A stretch of DNA of 64,000 nucleotides from Fervidicoccaceae archaeon (GTDB taxonomy: Archaea; Thermoproteota; Thermoprotei_A; Sulfolobales; Fervidicoccaceae). Positions within the stretch are counted from its first letter, which is position 1. Each line of letters starts with the position of its first letter. The notes beneath the pieces are model-generated. The model had not been told where the DNA came from and made no database searches. It saw only the letters and a program-made list of their open reading frames with translations. The stretch lies in assembly GCA_038734945.1 (NCBI GenBank), contig JAVYOA010000009.1, forward strand, positions 124,001 through 188,000, written 5' to 3'. This document shows, piece after piece, positions 8,637-16,289 of the stretch. The position numbers and the translations under genes are program-made.

Positions 8637-10283
8637 TTACTTTGTTTTCGTAATTGAGTTATACATCAATATCATTGTTGGGCTTGGGACTATTCCACTG
8701 ATTGAGCTGCTAGCAGCAATATATAGCTTTCCTTCGAACAGCGGCACGATTGGAACATCATGAGCAAGAAGGTTTTGAACTTGAGCATATATCTGATTCC
8801 TTGCTGCTTCATCCACAGTTACTTGGGCTTGCTCTAGTAGCTTGTCCATCTGAGGATTGGAGTACTGATTGCCAAGCCATTTGTTGTCCCCAGTGTGCAG
8901 GAATGGTGTTGTATAATCATCTGGATCCAAATAGTCTGGATACCATCCCAACAAATAGGCACCCATCTGGCCACTCCTTGCATTCTGCACGTATTGGCCC
9001 CACTCCGCGCTCTGCAAAGTTACAGCTATCATTCCCGTCGCCTCAAGCTCCTGCTTTATCAATGTTGCCACACTGGCTTCAGTATCGCCATAGTGCGTTG
9101 GAGTGTACCACAATGTTAGCTGTAGCTTGTTAGTTTCGCTATATCCAGCTTGTGAAAGAAGCTGTCTAGCAAGTGATAAGTTCCCATCACCGTAATATGT
9201 CAGGAAAACTGGCTTATATGCGGACATAGATGTTGGTATCAAGCTATATAGCGGTGTTCCTGCTCCCATTAGGGCCGTGCTTATTATTTGGGTTCTATTG
9301 ATGGCTGCAGCTATTGCCTGCCTTACCAAAAGGTTGTTCGTCGGACTCATGTTAACATTGAGAACAAGGTATCTTATGAACGTGCTTGGCACGCTTATTA
9401 CATTGATGCCGCTCTGCTTGCTCAGTGCAACAATATCAGCAGGAAGCAGAGTTCTCCAGGCTATATCTATCTCCCCTGATAGCAAAGCCATTCTCATAGT
9501 AGAAGCATCTTTGTAGAATCTTATGATGACTTTGCTGTTGTTGGGGGCTGGACCATAGTAATATGGATTGGGGACTAGATCCAGCTCCTGATCTCTGGTG
9601 AAGTTTGCTATTTTATATGGACCAGCTCCTCCCCACAGAGCATCGCTCACATACCTATCATTGGGATAATTCGGATTCACTGGGAAGTAGGGTGGAGTAG
9701 CCAGGACAGAAAGGAAATAGCTGCATGGTATCTTTAAGTGGAAAACGACAGTTAGATTGTCTGGTGCTTCCACATCTTTAACAAAGCTCGTTACAAGCCA
9801 GCTTGGGTCCCCGTTTATGTTTATTACTCTTTTTATACTCCTAACAACATCATTTGCTGTTAGGGGAGTTCCATCGGAGAACTTCAGGTTTGGTCTAAGC
9901 TTGAACGTCCATATTGTTCCATCTGAGCTGACGGTCCAGTTCTCAGCGAGACCTGGAACAATCTCTAGAGTTCCCGGCTTGTATTTGACAAGACCTTCCA
10001 TTGTATTGTAGAGTATTTCCCATGTGAAGAAATCATATGCATTCGCTGGATCCAGATCTGTTACCTTGTCCGTTACGCCTATTACTATTGCTGCCTTAGC
10101 TTGAGCTGTTGTTGTAGTCTGTGTGGTTGTTTGTGTTGTTGTTGGAGAAGTAGTTGTTGTAGTAGTTGTTGTGGGAGCTCCGCCTCCTCTTGTGGCTAGA
10201 TAGGCTCCAACAGCTACCACTGCCAGTATAACTACAACTATTCCAATTAGGGCTGCTGATGATATTCCCCTCTTTCGAGACAT
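8637..10283 (-). CDS. Extracellular solute-binding protein of peptide ABC transporter (family 5, DppA type)
   Basis: This is the surface receptor of the importer and the first gene of the operon. The N terminus (MSRKRGISSAALIGIVVV) looks like an archaeal class III, pilin-type signal with a charged cut site before the hydrophobic core, as known for Sulfolobus binding proteins. A threonine/glutamine-rich linker (about residues 37-62) follows, probably an O-glycosylated spacer. The mature part is a family 5 solute-binding fold with VPGLAENWTVSSDG and the FSDGTPLTANDVV signature. A TATA box lies near 10355-10362, inside a perfect inverted repeat, and a GGAGGGA ribosome-binding site lies 12 bases before the ATG. 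Confidence 0.94.
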   Translation of the reverse strand: MSRKRGISSAALIGIVVVILAVVAVGAYLATRGGGAPTTTTTTTTSPTTTQTTTQTTTTAQAKAAIVIGVTDKVTDLDPANAYDFFTWEILYNTMEGLVKYKPGTLEIVPGLAENWTVSSDGTIWTFKLRPNLKFSDGTPLTANDVVRSIKRVININGDPSWLVTSFVKDVEAPDNLTVVFHLKIPCSYFLSVLATPPYFPVNPNYPNDRYVSDALWGGAGPYKIANFTRDQELDLVPNPYYYGPAPNNSKVIIRFYKDASTMRMALLSGEIDIAWRTLLPADIVALSKQSGINVISVPSTFIRYLVLNVNMSPTNNLLVRQAIAAAINRTQIISTALMGAGTPLYSLIPTSMSAYKPVFLTYYGDGNLSLARQLLSQAGYSETNKLQLTLWYTPTHYGDTEASVATLIKQELEATGMIAVTLQSAEWGQYVQNARSGQMGAYLLGWYPDYLDPDDYTTPFLHTGDNKWLGNQYSNPQMDKLLEQAQVTVDEAARNQIYAQVQNLLAHDVPIVPLFEGKLYIAASSSISGIVPSPTMILMYNSITKTK

Positions 10284-10344
10284 TTTAATATAACTCCCTC
10301 CAAATATTCTCCTATTTTCGTGGGATTCATGTGGTTAAAGCTTT

Positions 10345-10370
10345 CAAAAGTTTTTATTTATAAACTTTTG
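10345..10370. promoter_or_regulatory. Inverted repeat around the TATA box of the peptide-transporter operon
   Basis: CAAAAGTTT (10345-10353) and AAACTTTTG (10362-10370) form a perfect 9-bp inverted repeat with an 8-base A/T spacer. On the minus strand the spacer and its edge read as a TATA box (TTTATAAATA), about 60-70 bases upstream of the operon's first ATG at 10283. A regulator bound here would block TBP. The seen part is the repeat and its position; regulation is inferred. Confidence 0.55.
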
Positions 10371-10440
10371 TCTCTATTTTTTTATTAAATAATAGTAATC
10401 AGCTTGAAAAAAATAATTTTTAAAAGTACTTTTTTGAAAA

Positions 10441-10950
10441 TTATTCAATAATTTTTAGGAAGGCCTCCATCCATTGTGGAAGATCATCAGGTATTCTTGC
10501 AGTAACGACCTTTCCATGCACTACTGTTTTCTCATCGATCCACTCGGCTCCAGCAGCCCTCAGATCATCAGCAATTCCTGGATAGCTTGTTAGCTTCATC
10601 CCTCTAGCTCTTTCTGCTGTTATCAAAAGCTGTGGTCCATGACAGATGGCTGCTACAGGCTTTCCTGAATCAATAAAATGTCTCACTATTCTGATAGCAT
10701 CCTCCCTTGCTCTCACCCTTATTCTTTCCGGCCCCCTTCCTCCTGGTATAACAAGCGCATCAAATTTTGAAGGATCAACATCCTTCATGGATATCGCCTT
10801 CAACCTGTAACCGTTTTTCCCCTCAACTTCTCCGGAAGAAGGGGCAGCAATCGTAACATCATATCCCTTCTCCAGAAGCCTATAGTATGGATATAGAGCC
10901 TCTATATCCTCGAATTCAGGACCTACAATGATTAGGATTTTCTTCCCCAT
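10441..10950 (-). CDS. DJ-1/PfpI family protein (putative deglycase/protease)
   Basis: This is a 169-residue PfpI-type protein with the class I glutamine amidotransferase-like fold. The nucleophile elbow AAICHGP gives C103 and H104, and E75 in GGRGPE corresponds to the third catalytic residue supplied across the subunit interface in Pyrococcus PfpI. I chose the ATG at 10950 (MGKKILIIVGPEFED) because it gives the family's usual start, rather than an upstream in-frame codon at 11025. Members have been described as proteases and as protein deglycases, and sequence does not decide between them. It stands alone; its T-rich 3' flank near 10405-10435 looks like a U-run terminator. Confidence 0.92.
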   Translation of the reverse strand: MGKKILIIVGPEFEDIEALYPYYRLLEKGYDVTIAAPSSGEVEGKNGYRLKAISMKDVDPSKFDALVIPGGRGPERIRVRAREDAIRIVRHFIDSGKPVAAICHGPQLLITAERARGMKLTSYPGIADDLRAAGAEWIDEKTVVHGKVVTARIPDDLPQWMEAFLKIIE

Positions 10951-11249
10951 TCTATTCACCAATTTATATTTCCAGCCGTTGAAGTAAAATTCATGATATA
11001 TGTATTTTGAGAGAGCTCTTAACAATAGTCAATCAAGCATTACCAGCACTCTTCAAATGCTATATCAAGCCGGATCTTCAATTCTAACTTCATGGAAAAA
11101 TGCAGCAGAGCATCCAAGATTGAACCGAGTATATATGCTAAGTATATGAACAATGCTCCCCGGTCTTAGCAAGTGGCCGAACCAACAAAAGAATAAAATC
11201 AAACGACTAAGTCTTCTGAAAAGTGCAAAGAAATGAGCTTTGAGCAAGC
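10951..11249. other. Intergenic stretch without a recognisable gene
   Basis: About 300 bases lie between the PfpI gene and the end of the pdx operon. A short open frame at 11065-11247 on the minus strand has no family resemblance or ribosome-binding site and I do not believe it. I see no tRNA, no C/D box pattern and no long repeat. The part nearest 10951 should hold the promoter of the PfpI gene, and the part nearest 11249 the terminator of the pdx operon. Confidence 0.5.
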
Positions 11250-12386
11250 CTAAGCGCTCTCATTTTTCAACAAAAAATAGATCTTCTTCTTCCTTTTTCC
11301 ATCCATCTTATACATTGAAGCAACCATCCCCAGCCTCTCCAAAGAAACCAGAGACTTGTACACCCCCCTAAGTGTATATTTTCCCAATCTTTCCCATACC
11401 TCATAGGCAGTGCCCTCTTTAATTTCCCTTAGAACTTCAACAATCTCATCTGTTAGTTTAGATTTTCTTGCTCCTAATGGCTTCGGTCTATTGCTAGCAG
11501 CAGTTATTATTGCTATAGATTTTCTCTCCTTCCTCTCCCTAAGAGCAGCAAGGGATGCAGCAGAAATCAGCTTAGTCTTTATTCCAGCTTTTGCTAGCTC
11601 AATCATCTCGCCAAGCGCTTTCTCTCTGCTAACATTAACTACTCTTACATCATCTATATGCTTCAATATCTCTGGCTGCTGTCCTCCCTCAAGCTGAACA
11701 GCGACTACTTCTATGTTCGAATCCACGCCAGCTTGTCTTAGATCTTCCCTTCCCTTCCAGATCGAGAGAGCTAACAATCCTGTTTCCGCTGGGACAAAGA
11801 CTTTTCCCTCACGAAATCCTCTCTCCAATAACTCAAATGTTATTGTCTTTAGACCCTCTATGGTAAGGGGGTTAGCATAGCTTAGATATCCCCCAGAAAC
11901 ATTGAAAGTGATGTTTGCTCCCAATTCTGTTAACAGTAGAACCTCATCCGGATCCACCTGCTCTGGATCTCCTAAAATTACCTCAACATCAGCAATTCCC
12001 ATCAAGTAGCTCACGAGAGAGTATGTGAAATCTCTTGAGTAGCTTATCCTCACAGCCTTTCCTGGCTCGCTTGAGAGGATATAGCTCGAAATCATCGCAG
12101 AGGACCTATCAGCATAGCTACCAGTGGGATTTCTAGTTTCAAGCTTTACTCTGACATCACCTGCTTTTCTTATCGGAGTTATTCCTTCGCCAAGGCTTAT
12201 TTTGCGCACAAAATTAGGAAGCATCGAAGAATATCTCCATATGTTAGGAACGTTCTGTGCGACTCTCCATTTCAATTCCCTTATCCTCAGAATGGGAACT
12301 CCATCGCAGTTCTCACAGCTGAGATAGATCCCTTCTCGAGTTATTCCACAAGACAGGCACTCAGTCAGAATCGAACCCTGATCCAC
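11250..12386 (-). CDS. Threonine synthase-like pseudoenzyme with C-terminal winged helix; candidate PLP-responsive regulator
   Basis: This 378-residue protein has a threonine synthase-like layout: an N-terminal zinc ribbon (C10, C13, C24, C27), then a fold-type II PLP-enzyme body. The motif that normally reads NPTGSFKDR, whose lysine binds PLP, reads NPTGSYADR here (residues 87-94), so the lysine is alanine at position 92. The SSGN loop and the glycine-rich phosphate loop are also degraded (RISYSRDFTYSL at 113-124; PAETGLLAL at 199-207). Residues about 308-378 look like a winged helix-turn-helix (YEVWERLGKYTLRGVYKSL, then a basic wing). It follows pdxT by 7 bases in the pdxS-pdxT operon. I infer a regulator that senses PLP or a related ligand without a Schiff base; a plain divergent enzyme is less likely. 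Confidence 0.8.
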   Translation of the reverse strand: MDQGSILTECLSCGITREGIYLSCENCDGVPILRIRELKWRVAQNVPNIWRYSSMLPNFVRKISLGEGITPIRKAGDVRVKLETRNPTGSYADRSSAMISSYILSSEPGKAVRISYSRDFTYSLVSYLMGIADVEVILGDPEQVDPDEVLLLTELGANITFNVSGGYLSYANPLTIEGLKTITFELLERGFREGKVFVPAETGLLALSIWKGREDLRQAGVDSNIEVVAVQLEGGQQPEILKHIDDVRVVNVSREKALGEMIELAKAGIKTKLISAASLAALRERKERKSIAIITAASNRPKPLGARKSKLTDEIVEVLREIKEGTAYEVWERLGKYTLRGVYKSLVSLERLGMVASMYKMDGKRKKKIYFLLKNESA

Positions 12387-12393
12387 TACTAGT

Positions 12394-12987
12394 TCATCTC
12401 TTCCCCAAAGTTAAAATATACCTGTGAAGGCTGTAGTCTCCCGTTATTTCTGGATGAAAGGTCACAGCAATGACATTTTTCTGAATTGCGGCAACACCCG
12501 TTCTTCCATACGGGGGGAAGTCCAAATAAGATATTATCCTAGCTGAGCCCCAAGCTTGATCTATAGCTGGGGCCCTTATGAAAGCTGCCCTCACTTTCCC
12601 AACCCCTTCCACTTCTACAGATGTTTCAAACGACTCTCTCTGTCTACCGTAAAAATTGCGCACGACCGAAATGTCCATAACGCCGAGCAAAGGCTGCTTA
12701 ACTTCTCCCACTCTTCTGTCTGTGACCCTCTTGGCTAGCAAAATTGCTCCAGCACAGGTTCCCAGCACAGGCATTCCCTCTAATGCTAGTTCTCTAACTC
12801 TCTCCTCCAATCCTGCTCTTGACAGCAATTTACCAATAGAAGTAGACTCACCCCCGGGAATTATCAAGGCGTCAATTCCCTCCAAGTCCATAGGTTTCTT
12901 CACATAAACAGGTTCACCTCCAATTTCTCTGACAATTTCTGCATGTTCAAGGAAGTCTCCTTGGACAGCTATAATTCCAATCTTCAA
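12394..12987 (-). CDS. pdxT: Pyridoxal 5'-phosphate synthase glutaminase subunit
   Basis: PdxT (Pdx2) releases ammonia from glutamine and feeds it to PdxS for PLP synthesis. The class I amidotransferase triad is complete: the nucleophile cysteine in GTCAGAILLAKR, and His and Glu in TFHPEITGD near the C terminus. The family motif GGESTSIGKLL is at about residue 46. The 197-residue length is normal. The start lies 4 bases after the pdxS stop, so the two subunits are co-expressed and should form the 12+12 complex known in the family. Confidence 0.96.
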   Translation of the reverse strand: MKIGIIAVQGDFLEHAEIVREIGGEPVYVKKPMDLEGIDALIIPGGESTSIGKLLSRAGLEERVRELALEGMPVLGTCAGAILLAKRVTDRRVGEVKQPLLGVMDISVVRNFYGRQRESFETSVEVEGVGKVRAAFIRAPAIDQAWGSARIISYLDFPPYGRTGVAAIQKNVIAVTFHPEITGDYSLHRYILTLGKR

Positions 12988-12991
12988 TTTA

Positions 12992-14008
12992 TTACACCCC
13001 CCTAACCTGCATGAGCTCTTCAGGTCTCAGCTGCTTCAAGTCTATACCTTCCAAAGCTCCTCTCTCTGAGACCATTGATTGTGCTTCTGCTACTGCTTCA
13101 GGATCATCCCAATGAGTAGTTGCTATAACTATCGCTCTCGCTCTGTTTTCAGGATCCGCGCTCTTGAATATTCCAGAACCAACGAATATTCCATCTGCCC
13201 CCAGCCACATCATTAGGGCAGCATCTGCAGGAGTGGCTATTCCACCTGCAGCAAAATTAACTACTGGGAGCCTACCAAGCTTAGCAGTGAGAAGAGCGAG
13301 CTCATAGTTTACCTGGTTTTGCCTTGAATATGACAGAATCGCCTCAAAATCTCCTGCCTGGGCATATCCTCTAAGGATGGAGATATCTCTGTTAACCAGC
13401 TTTATGTGCTTCACGGCCTCCGCAACATTTCCTGTTCCCGGCTCACCTTTCGTTCTTATCATTGCTGCTCCTTCTTCAATTCTCCTGAGGGCTTCAGGAA
13501 GATTCCTAGCCCCATTCACAAACGGCGTCCTAAACTTCCATTTATCAATGTGGGCAGACTCATCTGCTGGTGTTAGAACTTCGCTCTCGTCAATTAGATC
13601 GACACCGAGCTCCTCCAATATTCTTGCTTCCCATTCATGAGCAATTCTGCACTTGGCTGAAACGGGAATCGTTATGCTGTCCATTACCCTCTTTATAATG
13701 GAAGCATCAGCGGTCCTCGCAACTCCTCCTGCCTTTCTGACATCGTAGGGAAGCTTATCGAGGACCATCACTCCAACTGCTCCTGCATCCTCAGCAATTT
13801 CAGCTTGTCTCTCATTTGTAACATCCATTATCACCCCACCCTTCAGCATGGACACAAATCCGTAGTTAACAAGCGGAGTGGAAATTCTTAATGGGAAGAG
13901 CTCCTTTCCCTCCTCTTTTATGAGATCTCTCTGTTCAAGAAGGGAATAGATGAGCTCCTTCAATCTATCCAAATAGACATACGAATCTATGAGTTTCAAT
14001 TCCCTCAC
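12992..14008 (-). CDS. pdxS: Pyridoxal 5'-phosphate synthase lyase subunit
   Basis: PdxS (Pdx1) makes PLP directly from ribose 5-phosphate, glyceraldehyde 3-phosphate and ammonia. The TIM-barrel landmarks are clear: [44 protein letters not shown], and [34 protein letters not shown]; the two catalytic lysines fall in MVLDK and [10 protein letters not shown]. The start is GTG at 14008, with a TATA box at 14034-14041, so the message is nearly leaderless. It is the first gene of the pdxS-pdxT-regulator operon. A perfect palindrome sits just upstream of the TATA box. Confidence 0.97.
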   Translation of the reverse strand: MRELKLIDSYVYLDRLKELIYSLLEQRDLIKEEGKELFPLRISTPLVNYGFVSMLKGGVIMDVTNERQAEIAEDAGAVGVMVLDKLPYDVRKAGGVARTADASIIKRVMDSITIPVSAKCRIAHEWEARILEELGVDLIDESEVLTPADESAHIDKWKFRTPFVNGARNLPEALRRIEEGAAMIRTKGEPGTGNVAEAVKHIKLVNRDISILRGYAQAGDFEAILSYSRQNQVNYELALLTAKLGRLPVVNFAAGGIATPADAALMMWLGADGIFVGSGIFKSADPENRARAIVIATTHWDDPEAVAEAQSMVSERGALEGIDLKQLRPEELMQVRGV

Positions 14009-14060
14009 TGATTAAGAGGTAAATTGAAGAAAATAAATATACTTAATTGAACGTTCAATT
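13995..14060. promoter_or_regulatory. pdxS promoter with 16-bp palindrome and repeated TTCAATT half sites
   Basis: The perfect palindrome AATTGAACGTTCAATT lies at 14045-14060. On the minus strand it is followed directly by a TATA box (TATATTTA, 14034-14041) and then by the GTG start of pdxS at 14008. Two more half sites are present: AATTGAA at 14022-14028 and TTCAATT at 13995-14001. The palindrome covers the BRE side of the promoter, a common operator position in archaea, and also lies between the divergent gene starting at 14102 and pdxS. Binding by the winged-helix protein encoded in the operon is inferred. Confidence 0.65.
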
Positions 14061-14101
14061 TCTTCTGAGAAACTCTTTTATTCCTTGTTGCGTAAAAAGC
14101 A

Positions 14102-14479
14102 ATGGGGTATACTAGTTTGGACGGCTCCACGGTTATACAGTACATGGCATACATTATGGCTGCCATGTCTGTAGTCACTATAGCTTATGCAGTGGTCAAC
14201 TACAAGCAGCAGACTAAGGCGCTTAAGCTGTATGCCGAATATATAAGAATGACTCTCGATCTCCCAGAGGTCAAGAAGTTCACGGAAACTAGAAAGCGAC
14301 CCAAAATAGATGTCGGTGAAGATAGAGAGGGTAAGAAGGTCCTGGTAAGGTATTATGTGAGGGAAATGGACAGAGATCATCCCAGCGTTACCATTTCAAT
14401 AGATAAAGCTACCAAGAGAATTCTCAAAACAGAGGTAAAGGGAGAAAGCGAAGGGAAGAAAGGTGAGCAGAGAAAGTAG
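14102..14479 (+). CDS. Conserved small protein with one N-terminal membrane segment, function unknown
   Basis: This 125-residue protein has a hydrophobic segment at about residues 12-32 (VIQYMAYIMAAMSVVTIAYAV in context) followed by a charged cytoplasmic part with the pattern VRYYVREMDRDHPSVTISID. I do not recognise a family. A TATA-like CTTTTATT near 14075 places the transcript start close to the ATG, so it may be leaderless. It overlaps the following GTPase gene by 17 bases, which suggests they form one operon with the ribosome-biogenesis genes. Confidence 0.72.
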   Translation: MGYTSLDGSTVIQYMAYIMAAMSVVTIAYAVVNYKQQTKALKLYAEYIRMTLDLPEVKKFTETRKRPKIDVGEDREGKKVLVRYYVREMDRDHPSVTISIDKATKRILKTEVKGESEGKKGEQRK

Positions 14480-15536
14480 CACGAATAAGAACTTGCCTGC
14501 TGATGCAGAGCTCAGGAGGCTACATCTTTCCCCATACGAGGAAATATATGAGAAGATTTACAGGAGAATAGGGAAACTGATAGAGAAGCAGAAAAAAGGA
14601 GAAGCGAAGGACAGCATGGATGAGGCACTGGAAATAGTGAACACGACCTTTAACATAATTCACGAGAAGTTAAAATCATATGAAAAATTTTATAGAATAG
14701 TTTCAAAGAGAGATGACCTGAGGGCATACATCTCCATAGTTCTCGGTGAGCAGGCTCTAAATAGTATTGAGCGGGCTGCAAGGCTAGATGGCAAAGTAAG
14801 ACAGCTCTATTCTACTTTAAAGAATGAGCTTCTCTCTGGGGATAGGAGAAATCTTAGGAATAAGGCTCTAGAGATATCTTCTCGATTGATATCTATAGTT
14901 AGGAGGAACAGAAAGCTTCTCTCCGAGGTTCTCGAGATAAAGAAAGAAGCTCTCCTATTTCCAGATATCTCGAGCAAGGTAACTATTGTCATAGCAGGTG
15001 CTCCAAATTCAGGAAAGAGCACTCTTGCTTCGAGAATATCTAATGCAAGGACAGAGATAGCTGAATATCCATTTTCCACAAAGATAGCTGTACCAGGAAG
15101 GTTTCTCGCTGAGGACATCCTGGACATAGCAGTCCTTGATACTCCAGGAATAATACATGAGAGCCTCAGCGAAATGAGCCTTTTCGAGAGAAGGGCAGTA
15201 GCAGTTCTAAGAATGTCAAGAGGGATCCTACTATTTCTTATTGATCCAACGGACTCCGCAGCTTTATCTCTGGATGAGCAGATCAAGATTCTCTCCAGAT
15301 TTAGAGAAGAAGTAGCTGAGCTCATGGTGATTGTGAACAAGGTGGACGCAGTAAATGAAGAAAAGCTCTCCATCGTTAGAGATGAGATCAAAAAATATAT
15401 TGGAAATGAGAGCGTTTATTTTATAAGTGCGACAGAGAGAATTGGACTGGAGCCTCTGATAAAGGCTCTGCAGAACAGAGCTAGAGAGATAATGTTGAGA
15501 GGATTAGATAGGAGAGGTGCTGAATTTGGAAATTGA
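14463..15536 (+). CDS. NOG1-like GTPase, ribosome biogenesis
   Basis: This 357-residue protein has a helical N-terminal domain of about 160 residues followed by a GTPase of the OBG/NOG1 group. G1 is GAPNSGKSTL near residue 180, G3 is DTPGI, G4 is NKVD, and a SATE-like G5 (SATERIG) follows. The order and the N-terminal helical domain match archaeal Nog1, a factor in large-subunit assembly. The start is GTG at 14463 behind an AAAGG-type site. Its 3' end overlaps the aIF2-beta gene, consistent with a translation-related operon. Confidence 0.87.
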   Translation: MSRESSTNKNLPADAELRRLHLSPYEEIYEKIYRRIGKLIEKQKKGEAKDSMDEALEIVNTTFNIIHEKLKSYEKFYRIVSKRDDLRAYISIVLGEQALNSIERAARLDGKVRQLYSTLKNELLSGDRRNLRNKALEISSRLISIVRRNRKLLSEVLEIKKEALLFPDISSKVTIVIAGAPNSGKSTLASRISNARTEIAEYPFSTKIAVPGRFLAEDILDIAVLDTPGIIHESLSEMSLFERRAVAVLRMSRGILLFLIDPTDSAALSLDEQIKILSRFREEVAELMVIVNKVDAVNEEKLSIVRDEIKKYIGNESVYFISATERIGLEPLIKALQNRAREIMLRGLDRRGAEFGN

Positions 15537-15960
15537 TGAGAAAATGTTCTACGACTATGATTCATTGCTTCAAAGGCTATACCAGAAAGTTCCAAAGCCT
15601 GCAAGCAGTGGAGAGAGATTTGAGCTTCCTAAGTTCCAACTGCACTACGTTGGAAATCAGACAATTATCAGGAACTTTAAGGAGGTTGCAGATCTGCTCA
15701 GGAGAGAGCCAGAAATGCTCCAGAGATATTTGCTGAGAGAACTGGCCACGGCGGGAAACTATGATCCCAACAGCGGAATTTTGACGATAAACACAAAGAT
15801 AAGCTCTTCGACCCTAACCCAGATCCTTGAGAGGTTCGTTGCTAACTATCTCATATGCCCCACATGCGGTAGACCTGATACGAGAATATTGAGAAAAGGA
15901 AAAATGTGGACGCTCAAATGCGATGCTTGCGGAGCCGAGCAGCCAGTTAAGCCTTTCTGA
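15517..15960 (+). CDS. Translation initiation factor aIF2 subunit beta
   Basis: This is the beta subunit of the aIF2 trimer that carries Met-tRNAi to the small ribosomal subunit. The eIF5/eIF2-beta core reads GNQTIIRNFKEVADLLRREPEMLQRYLLRELAT, and the C-terminal zinc ribbon has CPTCGRPD and CDACGAEQ. The start is GTG at 15517 or a later codon; ATG at 15544 would give 138 residues, closer to the common archaeal length. It overlaps the end of the Nog1-like gene by 20 bases if the GTG is used. Confidence 0.95.
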   Translation: MLNLEIDEKMFYDYDSLLQRLYQKVPKPASSGERFELPKFQLHYVGNQTIIRNFKEVADLLRREPEMLQRYLLRELATAGNYDPNSGILTINTKISSSTLTQILERFVANYLICPTCGRPDTRILRKGKMWTLKCDACGAEQPVKPF

Positions 15961-15978
15961 GCAGAGGAAGGCTGAATA

Positions 15979-16287
15979 ATGGAAGAGATCTTTTCGCTTA
16001 AGGTAATAAAGACTGAAGAGATGAAAACAGTTCTAGTATGCGATGCGGAACTCCTGGGAAAAAAATTCATAGATGGGAAAAAAATTCTTGATATTAATGA
16101 AGAATATTATGGCGGAGAAATGGTTGATGAAGAAGAAGCAATGCGGAGCATTCTTGATGCAGACTATATATCACTGATAGGAGAAAAATCGGTGAAACTT
16201 GGTATTAAGATGGGCTTAGTTCATCCTGAAGCTGTGCTGAAAGTGTCCGGCGTTCCATATGCAATATACATAAACACGTTAATTTAA
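15979..16287 (+). CDS. DUF424 family protein
   Basis: This 102-residue protein matches the archaeal DUF424 family: it starts with a short beta stretch (FSLKVIKTEEMKTVLVCD), then the invariant-looking LLGKKF and EYYGGEMVDEEEA, and ends with GLVHPEAVLKVSGVPYAIYI. The family is usually found between translation genes, as here between aIF2-beta and the Nmd3-like gene, but its function is unknown. It lies 18 bases after aIF2-beta and 2 bases before the next start. Confidence 0.9.
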   Translation: MEEIFSLKVIKTEEMKTVLVCDAELLGKKFIDGKKILDINEEYYGGEMVDEEEAMRSILDADYISLIGEKSVKLGIKMGLVHPEAVLKVSGVPYAIYINTLI

Positions 16288-16289
16288 GG

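Noticed and set aside
10090-10200. Runs of TGT/TTG triplets, looking like a simple tandem repeat
   Set aside because: They are the reverse complement of threonine codons in the Thr-rich linker of the solute-binding protein, so protein composition explains them.
11065-11247. Possible 60-residue gene on the minus strand
   Set aside because: It has no ribosome-binding site, no promoter and no family resemblance, and the amino-acid make-up is odd.
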